A DNA stretch of 64,000 bases from assembly GCF_002327105.1 (NCBI RefSeq), contig NZ_CP023406.1, forward strand, positions 186,001 to 250,000, read 5' to 3'. The position numbers were made by a program, and so were the translations under genes. Below, one piece after another: positions 18,806 to 32,127 of this stretch. A model generated the notes under the pieces. The model did not search any database and had not been told where the DNA came from. It saw nothing but the letters and a program-made list of their open reading frames with translations. Each line of letters opens with the position of its first letter. Positions within the stretch are counted from its first letter, which is position 1. The DNA comes from Luteimonas chenhongjianii. Lineage in GTDB: Bacteria > Pseudomonadota > Gammaproteobacteria > Xanthomonadales > Xanthomonadaceae.

Positions 18806-18989
18806 GCGTTTCTGGGGGGTGAGCCCCATGAGCGCCTCTGCGCGCAGATCGGCCCGTCACGCCGACTCGTCCGCCCCGGCGGCTACGTAGCCCTGACAGA
18901 AGGGACGGAGCCACTGCAGCCGGGGGACGGCAGGGCCGACCGAGCCGGTTCACCCGCCCCCGCCACACCCCCATGCCACACTCGGCCGC

Positions 18990-20414
18990 ATGTCGAATCA
19001 CGACCTGCACATCGGCCTGTGGATCTTCGCCGCCGACTGGCTCATCCGGGTCGCGGCCCTGCTGTGGATTCCCGCGCGCACGCGCTCATCGTCCGCGCGC
19101 AGCTGGCTCCTGCTGATCGGCTTTGTGCCCTTGCTCGGACTCCCTGCCTATCTGCTGCTCGGCCATCCTTGGCTGTCGCGGCTGCGGCGCGAGCGGCAGG
19201 CGCGCGCATCGCGGCAGATCAGGCAGAGGCAGGCGGCGCTGACCGCGCTGCGCTGGTGTCCGCCCGATGCGTTCTCCGCGCCCGCGGATGTGACGCGCCT
19301 CGCCGAGCGGCTCGGCGATTTCATGCCCACCAATGGCAATGCGGTCGAGCTGCTGGACGATTACGCAGGCTCACTGCAACGCCTCGTCGACGACATCGAT
19401 GCGGCGACGCGGGAGGTGCACCTGCTCTATTACCTGATGCTCGACGACGCCAGCGGACGCTCGGTTGCCGGTGCACTCGAGCGCGCGGCCCGGCGCGGCG
19501 TGCGCTGCCGATTGCTGCTCGACGCCGTGGGCGCGAAACGCGGCCTGCGTGCGTTCCGACGCCCATTGCGCGATGCCGGTGTCTGCGTGCATGCCACATT
19601 GGCGGGAGGACTCAAGTGGCGGCGCAGCGCGCGGATGGATCTGCGCAACCATCGCAAGATCGCGGTGATCGATGGCCGCCTCGCGCTGACGGGTTCACAG
19701 AACCTCGCCGATCCGGACTTCGTGCCCGGCCATCCCAACCGCGAGGTCGTCGCGCGGGTGCGCGGTCCGGTCGTCGCGCAACTGCAGGCGCTGTTCGCCA
19801 GCGACTGGTACATCGAGACGGGTGAGGTACTGGAGGTCGATGCACCGCCGATCGCGTCAAGCGGCCATGTGCCGGCGCAGCTGCTGCCGAGCGGCCCGGC
19901 GTATCCGTTCGAGAATGCGCGCGATGTGTTCGTCGCGCTCGTGCAGCGCGCGCGTCGGCGCGCGGTACTGGTGACGCCCTACTTCGTGCCCGACGAGGCC
20001 ACGCTGGGCGCCCTGCGCGTCGCCGCGCTGTCGGGCGTGTCGGTGCAGCTGATCCTGTCGGCGACCAACAACCAGCGCGTGACCGCCTGGGCCCAGGCCG
20101 GTTTCTACGATGAACTGCTTGCGGCCGGGGTGCACATTGCGCTCTACAGGCCGCATTTTCTGCATGCGAAGCATCTGAGCGTCGACGACGACATCGCACT
20201 GGTCGGGTCGAGCAATCTCGACATCCGCAGCTTCATGCTCAATGCCGAGGCGGGCTTGCTGTGCTTCGACCCCGGCGTCGTGGCGCGGTTACGCGAGATC
20301 GAGCAGGACTATCTGCGCGAATCGGATGTGCTGGAAGCGGAAGCGTGGACGCGGCGACCGACCTGGCGACGCAGCGTGGAAGGCATCGCACGGCTGGCGG
20401 ATTCGTTTCTATGA
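18990..20414 (+). CDS. Cardiolipin synthase-like phospholipase D family protein
   Basis: This 474-residue protein begins with two short hydrophobic segments (about 7-27 and 34-56) that anchor it in the inner membrane. Two PLD catalytic blocks follow: NHRKIAVIDGRLALTGSQN (HxK, then D, then GSQN) and HAKHLSVDDDIALVGSSN with SFMLNAEAG. This is the layout of bacterial cardiolipin synthase ClsA, which joins two phosphatidylglycerols or transfers a phosphatidyl group. The length agrees with ClsA (about 480). The gene stands alone and converges with the DUF924 gene. Confidence 0.88.
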   Translation: MSNHDLHIGLWIFAADWLIRVAALLWIPARTRSSSARSWLLLIGFVPLLGLPAYLLLGHPWLSRLRRERQARASRQIRQRQAALTALRWCPPDAFSAPADVTRLAERLGDFMPTNGNAVELLDDYAGSLQRLVDDIDAATREVHLLYYLMLDDASGRSVAGALERAARRGVRCRLLLDAVGAKRGLRAFRRPLRDAGVCVHATLAGGLKWRRSARMDLRNHRKIAVIDGRLALTGSQNLADPDFVPGHPNREVVARVRGPVVAQLQALFASDWYIETGEVLEVDAPPIASSGHVPAQLLPSGPAYPFENARDVFVALVQRARRRAVLVTPYFVPDEATLGALRVAALSGVSVQLILSATNNQRVTAWAQAGFYDELLAAGVHIALYRPHFLHAKHLSVDDDIALVGSSNLDIRSFMLNAEAGLLCFDPGVVARLREIEQDYLRESDVLEAEAWTRRPTWRRSVEGIARLADSFL

Positions 20415-20434
20415 AGCGCCGCGCGCGCCCTGCA

Positions 20435-20977
20435 TCAGAAGCCGCCACCCGCGTCGAGCCAGGCCTGCTCTTCGGGTGTATTGATGCGGCCGAGCACACG
20501 GTTGCGATGCGGGAAACGGCCGAAGCGTTCGACGACGTCGAAATGCGCCTGCGCGTACTTGCGATACTCGGCGTTGTCGACGTCGGCAAAGAGTTCGATC
20601 GAGCGCTGCTGGTCGGCCGGATCTTCCGAATGCTCGAACGGCAGGTAGACGAAGCCGCGCAGGTCGTCTGCGAATACGCGGTCGTGGCCGGCGGCGATCA
20701 TCCGCTCGGCGTAATGACGCGCAAGGGAATCGGTTGCGAACGCATGGGCGCTGCCACGGAAGATGTTGCGCGGAACCTGATCGAGCAGGATCAGCAGCGC
20801 GAGCCCGCCCTCCGCCGTGTCGAGCCAGTGCTCCAGCTCTCTGCGGGCCGCGACGAAATGCACGTCCCGGAAGCGCTGGTCGCATTCGCGGTCGAAGGCA
20901 GCGCTGCCTCCGAACCACTTCTGCATACCAGCCTGCTGCCAGAAATCGACGACGTGCGCGGGTTTGATCATCTCCAT
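20435..20977 (-). CDS. DUF924 family protein
   Basis: This protein of about 180 residues has the DUF924 marks: VDFWQQAGMQKWFGG..AFD near the start, LALLILLDQVPRNIFRG, a central VYLPFEHSED, and a closing FGRFPHRNRVLGR..TPEEQAWLD. Family members are soluble, with a TPR-like helical fold and unknown function. I took ATG 20977; a GTG at 20983 and an ATG at 20971 are alternatives. It faces the end of the cardiolipin synthase gene 20 bases away. Confidence 0.9.
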   Translation of the reverse strand: MEMIKPAHVVDFWQQAGMQKWFGGSAAFDRECDQRFRDVHFVAARRELEHWLDTAEGGLALLILLDQVPRNIFRGSAHAFATDSLARHYAERMIAAGHDRVFADDLRGFVYLPFEHSEDPADQQRSIELFADVDNAEYRKYAQAHFDVVERFGRFPHRNRVLGRINTPEEQAWLDAGGGF

Positions 20978-21066
20978 GGCCACAGATTAACGCGGCTGCG
21001 GCGCGGCGCATGCGCCTTCCCGGTGACCGGCCCATACTCGGGCGATCCCTGCCTCGAAAACGCTCC

Positions 21067-21486
21067 ATGATGCGTCGTCCGACCCGCCTGCTGACAGCGC
21101 TGCTGGCACTCTCCGGCCTCGTGCTGCTCGGCGCCTGCCAGCACGCGGATGCCGACATGGCCCTGCTGGAGTCGCCCGCTGTGGGCGATATCTATGCCGC
21201 GCAGCTCAGCGGGTTCTCGCGCCATCCATTCACCGACGATGCGCGCAAGCCGATCGATCCCGCCTACGGCCTGATGCAGGTGGTCTCGACCGATCCCGAC
21301 GGCGTCGTCGTCGTCACCCAGAACACTGCATCGGCCGAGAAATCGCTCTCGCACGACGACATTCGCGGCGACCTGGCGGATATCGAGTTCGACGAGGGCG
21401 AGCAGATCGCGATCGGCGGGGCCGAGCTGGTCAGGGCGCATGCCGATGGACTGATCTTCGCGGTGAAGCGGCCCACCGAAAAGTAG
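21067..21486 (+). CDS. Hypothetical lipoprotein
   Basis: This 139-residue protein has a signal peptide ending in LVLLGAC, a good lipobox with the modified Cys at residue 20. The mature part is acidic with alternating strands, including DGVVVVTQNTASAEK and DDIRGDLADIEFDEGEQ. I do not recognise a family. It is transcribed away from the DUF924 gene, with about 90 bases between the starts. Likely location is the periplasmic face of a membrane. Confidence 0.75.
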   Translation: MMRRPTRLLTALLALSGLVLLGACQHADADMALLESPAVGDIYAAQLSGFSRHPFTDDARKPIDPAYGLMQVVSTDPDGVVVVTQNTASAEKSLSHDDIRGDLADIEFDEGEQIAIGGAELVRAHADGLIFAVKRPTEK

Positions 21487-21541
21487 GCCGCAATCGGGCG
21501 CGCGCGGGCAGCGCGAGCCACGCGCGCGTGCAGCGGGCGGA

Positions 21542-22318
21542 TTACTCGTCGAACCGGAGATGCCGAACCGATTTGCCGTGGCGACGGATCAGCTTCAGCG
21601 CCTCGATACCAATGAGGATGTGGCGCTCGACGAAGTCCGCGCTCACCAGTGCGTCGGAAGCTTCCGTCTTGACCCCGTCTGGAATCATCGGCTGGTCGCT
21701 GACCAGCAGCAGCGCTCCCGAGGGAATGCGGTTGGCGAAGCCGGCGGCGAAGACCGTGGCGGTTTCCATGTCGATCGCCATGCAGCGCATCGCGCGCAGG
21801 CGCTCCTTGAAGGCGTCGTCATGCTCCCAGACCCGGCGGTTGGTCGTGTAGACGGTACCGGTCCAGTAGTCGTGGCCTAGGTCGCGGATCACCGTCGAGA
21901 CCGCGCGCTGCAGGGCGAACGCCGGCAATGCCGGCACCTCCGGCAGGAGATAGTCGCTGCTGGTGCCCTCGCCGCGGATCGCCGCGATCGGCAGCACCAG
22001 GTCGCCGAGCTGGTTCTTGCGCTTGAGCCCGCCACACTTGCCGAGGAACAGCACGGCCTTCGGCGCGATCGCCGACAACAGATCCATCATCGTCGCGGCG
22101 TTGGGACTGCCCATGCCGAAGTTGATCATGGTCATTCCATCGGCGGTGGCGCTGGGCATCGGCCGGTCCAGGCCGACGATTTCCGCGCCGGCAATACGCG
22201 CGAAATGGTGCAGGTAGCCGCCGAAGTTGGTCAGCAGGATGTGCTCGCCGAACCGGTCGAGCGGCACGCCGGTATAGCGCGGCAGCCAGTTTTCGACGAT
22301 CTGCTCTTTCTCTTTCAT
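21542..22318 (-). CDS. amn: AMP nucleosidase (short form) / phosphorylase-superfamily protein
   Basis: This 258-residue enzyme of the nucleoside phosphorylase fold contains LTNFGGY, TMINFGMGSPNAATMMDLL, LFLGKCGGLKRKNQLGD, CMAIDMETATVFAAGF and LLLVSDQPMIPDGVKT, as in AMP nucleosidases that split AMP into adenine and ribose 5-phosphate. It lacks the extra N-terminal domain of the about 480-residue E. coli Amn, as do other short versions. ATG 22318 is preferred because an AGGAG lies 7 bases before it; in-frame ATGs at 22324 and 22345 lack such spacing. Confidence 0.85.
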   Translation of the reverse strand: MKEKEQIVENWLPRYTGVPLDRFGEHILLTNFGGYLHHFARIAGAEIVGLDRPMPSATADGMTMINFGMGSPNAATMMDLLSAIAPKAVLFLGKCGGLKRKNQLGDLVLPIAAIRGEGTSSDYLLPEVPALPAFALQRAVSTVIRDLGHDYWTGTVYTTNRRVWEHDDAFKERLRAMRCMAIDMETATVFAAGFANRIPSGALLLVSDQPMIPDGVKTEASDALVSADFVERHILIGIEALKLIRRHGKSVRHLRFDE

Positions 22319-22484
22319 CGTCATGCTCCTCTTCTTCGCGGCCATTCTCGCATGCGCGCCGCGCGTGCCTGGAACGCGCGGTCTGTCTCAGCGCGCGCGC
22401 CGGACCCACGGGTACACTCGAACTTCGCCCGCGGCGGGTCCTGAACGCCGCCGCGGACCGTCCAACGTGTTCCGGGGATCTTCG

Positions 22485-23866
<1,382 letters not shown>

Positions 23867-23870
<4 letters not shown>

Positions 23871-25174
23871 GCCGCCAAGCTTCGAACCGGCGTGGAGCGC
23901 GCGCGCTGTCGCGTCTGCTGGTTGCCGGCGCCCTGCTCGCGGCCACCCTGCCCGCCGCGGCGCAGTCGGTCCTGATCCGCGGCGCAACCGTGCATACCGC
24001 CGGGGCGCAGGGTTCGCTGCAGAACACCGACGTGCTGGTGCGCGACGGCCGGATTGCCGCGATCGGCACGGGACTGTCCGCAGGCGACGCACCGGTCGTC
24101 GAAGCCATGGGGCGGCCGTTGACGCCGACCCTGTTCGGCGGCGTGACCGGCATCGGCATCGAGGAAGTCTCGGGCGAACGCGGGACGCGCGACGACCGCC
24201 TGTCGCTCGGCGAGGCCAAGGACATGGCCGTGCGCCCGGAGTTCGACGTGACCCTGGCCTTCAATCCCGACTCGATCGTGATTCCGGTCGCGCGCGTCGA
24301 GGGCATCGGTTTCACCCTGATCTCGGCCGGCAGCGCCAGCTCGATCATCGGCGGCCAGGGCGCGATGATGCGCCTGGACGGCAGCGTCGATCCCGCCGGA
24401 CCGAAGGTGCTGTACCTCGCGCTCGGAGCGGACGGCATGGACCAGAGCGGCGCCTCGCGCGCCGCGCAGTGGATGCTGCTCGACCAGCTGATCGACGAGG
24501 CGCGTGGCCGCCTGCCGGCCGACTCCCATGTCGCTGCGCTCACCCCGGCCGGCAAGCGCGCACTCGCACCGTATCTCGACGGTCGCGGCACGATCGTGGT
24601 TGGCGTGAACCGGGCGGCCGACATCCGCCAGCTGCTGCGCTGGTCGAAGCGCCATGGCCTGCGGATCGCGATCCGCGGCGGTGCCGAGGGCTGGCGCGTC
24701 GCACCGGAGCTAGCGGCGGCGAACGTGCCGGTGTTCGTCGACCCGCTGGTCAACCTGCCGTCGAACTTCGACCAGATCGGCGCGACCATCGAGAACGCCG
24801 CGCGCCTGCAGGCCGCGGGTGTGCGCGTGGGCTTCGCCCAGGCGGCCGACGCCTCGCACAACGCGCGCAAGCTGCGGCAGCTGGCCGGCAACGCGGTCGC
24901 CCATGGGCTGCCGTGGGAAGCGGGCCTCGCGGGCCTGACCCGCGTGCCGGCGGAGACCTTCGGTGTCGGCGAGTCCATCGGCACCATCGCGGTAGGCCGC
25001 ACCGCCGATCTGGTGCTGTGGTCGGGTGACCCGCTGGATGTGACGAGCAGCGCCGTGCAGGTGTGGTTCGACGGCCGCGCGATCGAGATGCGGTCGCGGC
25101 AGACCGAACTGCGGGACCGCTATCTGCAGCCGCAGGCCGAAGGTGGCTTGCCACGGGCGTATCGCGCGCGGTGA
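23867..25174 (+). CDS. Amidohydrolase-like protein lacking the HxH metal motif
   Basis: This 435-residue secreted protein has a signal peptide ending near ATLPAAAQS and the beta-sandwich start VLIRGATVHTAGAQG..DVLVRDGRIAAIG. Where its neighbour has ITPGMIDVHSHLG, this one reads LTPTLFGGVTGIG, so both His ligands are gone. The C-terminal part (SIGTIAVGRTADLVLWSGDPLD) is typical of amidohydrolases, and ADASHNARKLRQLAGNAV is also kept. It may be a non-catalytic partner of the upstream enzyme or use another mechanism. The start overlaps the stop of its neighbour, so the two are probably made in equal amounts. Confidence 0.8.
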
Positions 25175-25181
25175 CGTCCCC

Positions 25182-25211
25182 AGGCCCTCCCCCCGACCGG
25201 GGAGAGGGCCT
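25182..25211. repeat. Intergenic palindrome with CCCTC/GAGGG arms
   Basis: AGGCCCTC..CGACC..GAGAGGGCCT forms a strong hairpin just after the amidohydrolase pair. A similar element with CCCCTCTCC/GGAGAGGGG arms occurs at 34508-34533. Such palindromes are common between genes in this bacterial group as far as I recall. It could also end transcription, though no T-run follows. Confidence 0.5.
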
Positions 25212-25360
25212 GTTCTGCGCCCCGGCTGGGCGCACGCAAGGCCGATCCGGCTCATCGCCGGCGAACGCATCCCACGCGCATCGTGCGGGGCCGATCAGAC
25301 ATCCGCCTGTGCGCACTCCCCGAATGACGGCGCGCGACGCCGTGCGGACACCGCAGTTCT

Positions 25361-26026
25361 TCAGCGCGCGTCGGCGGGAATCTCGTCCGGATCGGGGTCC
25401 ACTGCGAGCTTGCCGGCGATCAGCACCGCCTGGGTGCGGTTCGATGCGCCGAGCTTGCGCAGCACGGCGGTCATGTGCGCCTTGACGGTGGCTTCGGACA
25501 CACCGAGTTCGTAGGCGATCTGTTTGTTGAGCATTCCGTCGCCGAGCATCTGCAGCACGCGGAACTGCTGAGGCGTGAGATCGCGCAGGCGCGCCGCGAC
25601 GTCGTGCTCGCGGGGCGTCACTCCGGCCGCGGAGGCCGCCGCTTCGGGCACGAAGCGGTCGCCATCGAGCACCTGCGCCACGGCGCGGGCGAGGGTCTCG
25701 GCATCAGCGGACTTGGGCACGAAGCCCGAGGCGCCATGGTCGAGCGCGCGCCGCATCACCGCGGGCTCCTCGCGCGCAGACACCATCAGCACCGGCAATT
25801 GCGGGAACTGCGCACGCAGGTGCACCAGGGCGCTGAAGCCATGCACGCCGGGCATGTTGAGATCGAGCATCAGCAGGTCGGCATCGGGCTCCGACTCCAC
25901 CATGGCGTAGAGCGCATCGACGTTGTGCGCCTCCCGCAACCGTGCCTCGGGCAAGGCACGGGCAATCGCGCCACGTAACGCTTCGCGGAACAGCGGATGG
26001 TCGTCGGCGATCAGCAGGGTGGTCAT
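25361..26026 (-). CDS. LuxR/NarL-family response regulator (AgmR-like)
   Basis: This 221-residue two-domain regulator has a receiver domain with TLLIADDHPLF (acidic pocket), LLMLDLNMPG (phospho-acceptor Asp), VSARE and VPKSAD (Lys). After a short linker comes a LuxR HTH: LTPQQFRVLQMLGDGMLNKQIAYELGVSEATVKAHMTAVLRKLG. It lies 112 bases downstream of acs on the same strand, so it probably belongs to the acs operon or controls it. Related regulators (AgmR, ErbR) govern acetate and alcohol use in pseudomonads. No histidine kinase is adjacent. I chose ATG 26026 for the usual start of the receiver domain. Confidence 0.9.
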   Translation of the reverse strand: MTTLLIADDHPLFREALRGAIARALPEARLREAHNVDALYAMVESEPDADLLMLDLNMPGVHGFSALVHLRAQFPQLPVLMVSAREEPAVMRRALDHGASGFVPKSADAETLARAVAQVLDGDRFVPEAAASAAGVTPREHDVAARLRDLTPQQFRVLQMLGDGMLNKQIAYELGVSEATVKAHMTAVLRKLGASNRTQAVLIAGKLAVDPDPDEIPADAR

Positions 26027-26138
26027 CGCGGGTGCCGGCGGCGTCTCGGAAGAAAGAAGGTGCATCGGTCCATCGATAGGAGAACGGGTCCCGCGCCGGT
26101 CCACGCTCGCGGTACCGGCACGGGGCGTCAGGCAAGCA

Positions 26139-28097
<1,959 letters not shown>

Positions 28098-28298
28098 GAG
28101 GGGAGCCTCCTTCAGACGCGTCGGGGCAGTTTGACGGATTCGTCGGTCGGGACGCCTAGACCTTCGTCTAACCGCGCCGGCCCGGGTATCGACCAATGGC
28201 GAATGTGCGCGGCCCCCGCATCCGTGCAGTCTGCATTGCGAACCGGTCGGCGACCGCCCGCTGTCGCCGCTTTTTGTTCAACCCGTGGGAGGGGAGCA

Positions 28299-29675
28299 AT
28301 GACTCACATACTGAAGGCGCGTCCGCGTCTGCTGGCCACGGCGGTGCTTGCCGCCCTGACCTTGCCTGGCGTGGCGTTCGCGCAGACCGCAAAGGAGCGC
28401 GAGCTCGAAGCGCGTGTCGCCCAGCTCGAGCAGATGGTGCAGCAGCTGGTGGCCCAACAGCAGCAGACCGAAACCGTCGTCACCGAAGTCCGTACCGCCC
28501 AGGCCGCGCAGCCTGCACCGGCGCCGGTCGTCGCGGGCACCGGCGCCGCTGCGCCGATCCAGACGACGACGATCACGCCCGGCGCCAACCCCGGCACCAA
28601 GTTCACCGTCGGCGGCATGGTCCGCGTCGATGGACTGGTGACCAAGACCACCGACGGCGACATCGCCAAGGGCACCGCCGGCCGCGACTTCTACGTCCCC
28701 GGTGCGATCCCGGTCGGGGGCGACGGGCCGGATACCTATTCCGATGCGCACGTGAAGTTCTCGCGTCTGTGGTTCGACGCCAGCACCGTCCTCGATTCCG
28801 GCGACAAGCTCGGCGCCCGGATCGAGCTCGACTTCTTCGGTGGTTCCCTCGGCAACACCGCGGCCACCAACACCTATGGGGCCACGCTGCGCCACGCCTA
28901 TCTGACCTACAACAACTGGCTGGTCGGCCAGACCTGGTCGAACTTCATGGACACCAATGCGCTGCTCGACTCGGTGGACTTCGTCGGCCCGACCGACGGC
29001 GTGGTCTTCGTCCGCCAGCCGCAGGTGCGCTACACCAGCGGTGGGTGGGCGGTCTCGGTCGAAAGCCCTGAAACCACGGTCCAGCCCTTCGGCGGCGGCG
29101 CCCGCGTGATCGCAGGCGACAACAGCGCGATTCCCGACGTGATCGCCCGCTACACCCACAAGGGCGACTGGGGCCACGTCAGCTTCGCCGGCATGGCGCG
29201 TCAGCTGAAGTACGAGCCCGTGGTCGGCGCCGAAAGCACCGCGACCGGATTCGGCGCCCAGGTCAGCGGCCTGGTCAAGCTCGGCGACAGCACCGACATC
29301 CGCTACCAGCTCAGCGGCGGCGACGGCATCGGCCGCTACATCGGCCTGGCCACGATCCAGCAGGATGCGATGGTCGATTCCGCCGGCGACATCGATGCGC
29401 TGGGCGGGTGGGCCGGCTATGTGGGGCTGCGCCAGGTGTTCAGTCCAAAGGTGCGCGGCAACCTCTTCTACGCACGTTCGCAGTGGGACAACGAGGCTGC
29501 CTGGACCGGGATGGGCGTGACCCGCAAGGTCCAATCGATGCACGCGAACATGATCTGGTCGCCGGTGCCCAAGCTCGACTTCGGCGTCGAGGCGATCTGG
29601 GGCGAGCGCACGCTCGAATCCGGCGCCGATGGCGAGCTGATCCGCCTGCACACCATGGCGCGCTACTCGTTCTGA
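28299..29675 (+). CDS. DcaP-like outer-membrane porin
   Basis: This 458-residue protein has a signal peptide (to about residue 29, VAFAQT), then a coiled coil (KERELEARVAQLEQMVQQLV, Gln-rich) that would trimerise in the periplasm. A beta-barrel follows with repeated aromatic and charged strand patterns and ends in a C-terminal Phe (HTMARYSF). This is the layout of DcaP-type channels, which take up dicarboxylates and other anions. It starts behind GGGAGGGGAG and is divergent from acs (201 bases between starts), with an MHS transporter downstream, so a carboxylate uptake role is likely. Confidence 0.85.
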   Translation: MTHILKARPRLLATAVLAALTLPGVAFAQTAKERELEARVAQLEQMVQQLVAQQQQTETVVTEVRTAQAAQPAPAPVVAGTGAAAPIQTTTITPGANPGTKFTVGGMVRVDGLVTKTTDGDIAKGTAGRDFYVPGAIPVGGDGPDTYSDAHVKFSRLWFDASTVLDSGDKLGARIELDFFGGSLGNTAATNTYGATLRHAYLTYNNWLVGQTWSNFMDTNALLDSVDFVGPTDGVVFVRQPQVRYTSGGWAVSVESPETTVQPFGGGARVIAGDNSAIPDVIARYTHKGDWGHVSFAGMARQLKYEPVVGAESTATGFGAQVSGLVKLGDSTDIRYQLSGGDGIGRYIGLATIQQDAMVDSAGDIDALGGWAGYVGLRQVFSPKVRGNLFYARSQWDNEAAWTGMGVTRKVQSMHANMIWSPVPKLDFGVEAIWGERTLESGADGELIRLHTMARYSF

Positions 29676-29845
29676 TCCAGCGGCGGGGACGGCATACCCG
29701 TCTCCGCCGCGTTCTCGCCGCCGCGTGCAAGCGGCTCCCACCCGCACAACACCTGATCCGCGACCGCATGCAGCACGTCTGACCGGGTGATCGGCGCTCG
29801 CCGGCCCCCGACCACATCACGAACGCTTCGGAGGGGAAGCTTCCC

Positions 29846-31507
29846 ATGTCCAGCACGACCGCCAATCCGGCACCCAAGCCCGCGCTGACGAAGGGCCACA
29901 AGAAGGTCATCTTCGCGTCCAGTCTCGGCACCGTCTTCGAGTGGTACGACTTCTATCTGTACGGCTCGCTCGCGATCATCCTGTCGCGCCAGTTCTTCAG
30001 TGGCGTCAACCCGACGACGGGCATGATCTTCACGCTGCTCGCGTTCGCGGCGGGCTTCTTCGTACGCCCGTTCGGCGCGGCGTTCTTCGGCAGCCTCGGC
30101 GATCGCATCGGCCGCAAGTACACGTTCCTGATCACGATCATCATCATGGGCGTGTCGACCTTCCTCGTCGGCGTGTTGCCCAGTTACGCGACGATCGGCA
30201 TCGCGGCGCCCATCATGCTGATCGTGCTGCGTCTGGCCCAGGGTCTGGCGATGGGCGGCGAGTACGGCGGCGCGGCCACCTACGTCGCCGAACACGCGCC
30301 GCCGGGCAAGCGCGGCCTGTATACCGCCTTCATCCAGACCACGGCGACGCTCGGCCTGTTCCTGTCGCTGGCCGTGATCCTGCTGTGCCGCTGGCTCCTC
30401 GGTGTCGAAGCGTTCGAAGACTGGGGCTGGCGCATTCCGTTCCTGGGTTCGATCGTCCTGCTCGGCGTGTCGGTATGGATCCGCCTGCAGCTGGCCGAAT
30501 CGCCGCTGTTCCAGCAGATGAAGGCCGAGGGCAAGGGCTCCAAGCAGCCGTTCCGTGATTCGGTCAAGGGCGGCAACCTGAAGCTGATGCTGCTGGTGCT
30601 GTTCGGCGCCACCGCCGGCCAGGCCGTCGTGTGGTACGCCGGCCAGTTCTATGCCCTGTTCTATCTGCAGAGCATGCTGAAGGTCGATCTGACGGTGTCC
30701 TACCTGCTGATCGCAGCGGCCCTGTTGCTCGGCACGCCGTTCTTCCTCTTCTTCGGCTGGCTGTCGGACAAGATCGGGCGCAAGAAGATCATCATGGCCG
30801 GCTGTCTGATCGCGGCGGTGTCCTACTTCCCGATCTTCAAGGGGATCACCCACTTCGCCAATCCGGCGATCGAAGAAGCTGTCGCCAATTCGCCGGCCGT
30901 GGTCGTGGCCGACCCGAACACCTGCAGCTTCCAGTTCGATCCGGTGGGCACGCGCAAGTTCACCAGCTCCTGTGACGTGGCAACCGCTGCGCTCGCACGC
31001 GCCGGCGTGCCGTACAACGTCGAGCCGGCGCCGGTGGGTTCGCTGGCCCAAGTGCGGGTGGGCAACAACAGCGTCGCGTCGTACGAGGCCGAAGGCCTGG
31101 TTGGCGATGCGCTCAAGACCCAGCAGGGCAGCTTCGGCACCGAACTGCGCGGCGCGCTCAATGCGGCGGGTTATCCGGAGAAGGCGGACACGGACCGGAT
31201 CAACATGCCGATGACGATCTTCCTGCTGTGGATCTTGGTGATCTTCGTGACCATGGTCTACGGCCCGATCGCGGCGTATCTGGTCGAACTGTTCCCGACA
31301 CGCATCCGCTACACCTCGATGTCGCTGCCGTATCACATCGGCAACGGCTGGTTCGGCGGCTTCCTGCCGGCGATCTCGTTCGCACTGGTCGCGGCCACGG
31401 GCAACATCTACTACGGCCTGTGGTACCCGATCGGCATCGCACTGATGTCGCTGGTGATCGGTACGATCTTCCTGCGCGAAACGAAGGACGTCGACATCAC
31501 GAAGTAA
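29846..31507 (+). CDS. MHS-family major facilitator transporter
   Basis: This 553-residue inner-membrane protein has 12 predicted helices and MHS-family signatures: SSLGTVFEWYDFYLYGSLA, GALFFGSLGDRIGRKYTF-like and a late GPIAAYLVELFPTRIRYTSMSLPYHIGNGWFGG. An insert of about 100 residues (roughly 335-450, two Cys) lies between the seventh/eighth helices and the rest; it makes the protein longer than the usual 430-450. MHS carriers import organic acids, osmolytes or aromatic acids with protons. It follows the porin gene by 170 bases and a gene block with acs, so a carboxylate substrate is a reasonable guess. Confidence 0.88.
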   Translation: MSSTTANPAPKPALTKGHKKVIFASSLGTVFEWYDFYLYGSLAIILSRQFFSGVNPTTGMIFTLLAFAAGFFVRPFGAAFFGSLGDRIGRKYTFLITIIIMGVSTFLVGVLPSYATIGIAAPIMLIVLRLAQGLAMGGEYGGAATYVAEHAPPGKRGLYTAFIQTTATLGLFLSLAVILLCRWLLGVEAFEDWGWRIPFLGSIVLLGVSVWIRLQLAESPLFQQMKAEGKGSKQPFRDSVKGGNLKLMLLVLFGATAGQAVVWYAGQFYALFYLQSMLKVDLTVSYLLIAAALLLGTPFFLFFGWLSDKIGRKKIIMAGCLIAAVSYFPIFKGITHFANPAIEEAVANSPAVVVADPNTCSFQFDPVGTRKFTSSCDVATAALARAGVPYNVEPAPVGSLAQVRVGNNSVASYEAEGLVGDALKTQQGSFGTELRGALNAAGYPEKADTDRINMPMTIFLLWILVIFVTMVYGPIAAYLVELFPTRIRYTSMSLPYHIGNGWFGGFLPAISFALVAATGNIYYGLWYPIGIALMSLVIGTIFLRETKDVDITK

Positions 31508-31519
31508 GCGGGGTCATCC

Positions 31520-31585
31520 GCACGGGAACCTGATTCCCGTGCGCCCCGATGGACGCCGGCCCGGAAGGGTCGGCGTTCCTCTTTT
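31520..31585 (+). terminator. Two hairpins, the second a rho-independent terminator, after the MHS transporter
   Basis: GCACGGGAA-CCTGA-TTCCCGTGC (31520-31542) is followed by GACGCCGGCCC-GGAA-GGGTCGGCGTT (31552-31577) and CCTCTTTT. The second has the usual form of a terminator. Confidence 0.7.
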
Positions 31586-31737
31586 CAGGCATCCTGTTTC
31601 GCGCGACTCGCCGAGGCGCCGGGGACGCGCCGGCCGCGACAACGCTGCGCACGCATTCGTGCGTTTTGCACGCGATGACGACGAGCGCGCCCATCAGCGC
31701 TCTCGCATCGGTCCGCCTGCAGCCGGAAGATTCGCGC

Positions 31738-32127
31738 CTACTTCTGCGGTGGCGCGGCCAGCTCGCGCGCGTCGAGATAGCCGTCGCGGTTGGTGTCCTG
31801 CCGATTGAACGTCGCCGCCAGTTTTGCCAAGTGTCCGGCCAGCGCCACCGGACGGCCCTTGCCCCCGGGCAGCTCGTCCGGCGTCAGCACGCCGTCGCCG
31901 TTACGGTCCATCCGGTCGAACCCGTAGCGCATCCACGCCTGGTACTCGGCGAGCGAAACCCGCCCATCGCCGTCGGTATCCATCTCGTCACGGTATTCGG
32001 ACGTGCGCGTGACCTGCGCGCCTGCGGTCGTGGTCACGATGAGCGCGCATAGCGCGCACGCAACGCGAGCGGCGCGTAGCCGGACCCGCGATCGGGATGT
32101 GATGGAAGCATGCGGTTTTCCAGGCAT
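31738..32127 (-). CDS. Exported EF-hand calcium-binding protein
   Basis: This 129-residue protein has an Arg-rich n-region and a hydrophobic core ([17 protein letters not shown]) that reads as a signal peptide. It then has three EF-hand loops: [24 protein letters not shown] and [12 protein letters not shown]. It would bind calcium in the periplasm or outside the cell. ATG 32127 is the likelier start; ATG 32154 would add nine residues. It is convergent with the region downstream of the MHS transporter and divergent from hppA. Confidence 0.8.
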   Translation of the reverse strand: MPGKPHASITSRSRVRLRAARVACALCALIVTTTAGAQVTRTSEYRDEMDTDGDGRVSLAEYQAWMRYGFDRMDRNGDGVLTPDELPGGKGRPVALAGHLAKLAATFNRQDTNRDGYLDARELAAPPQK

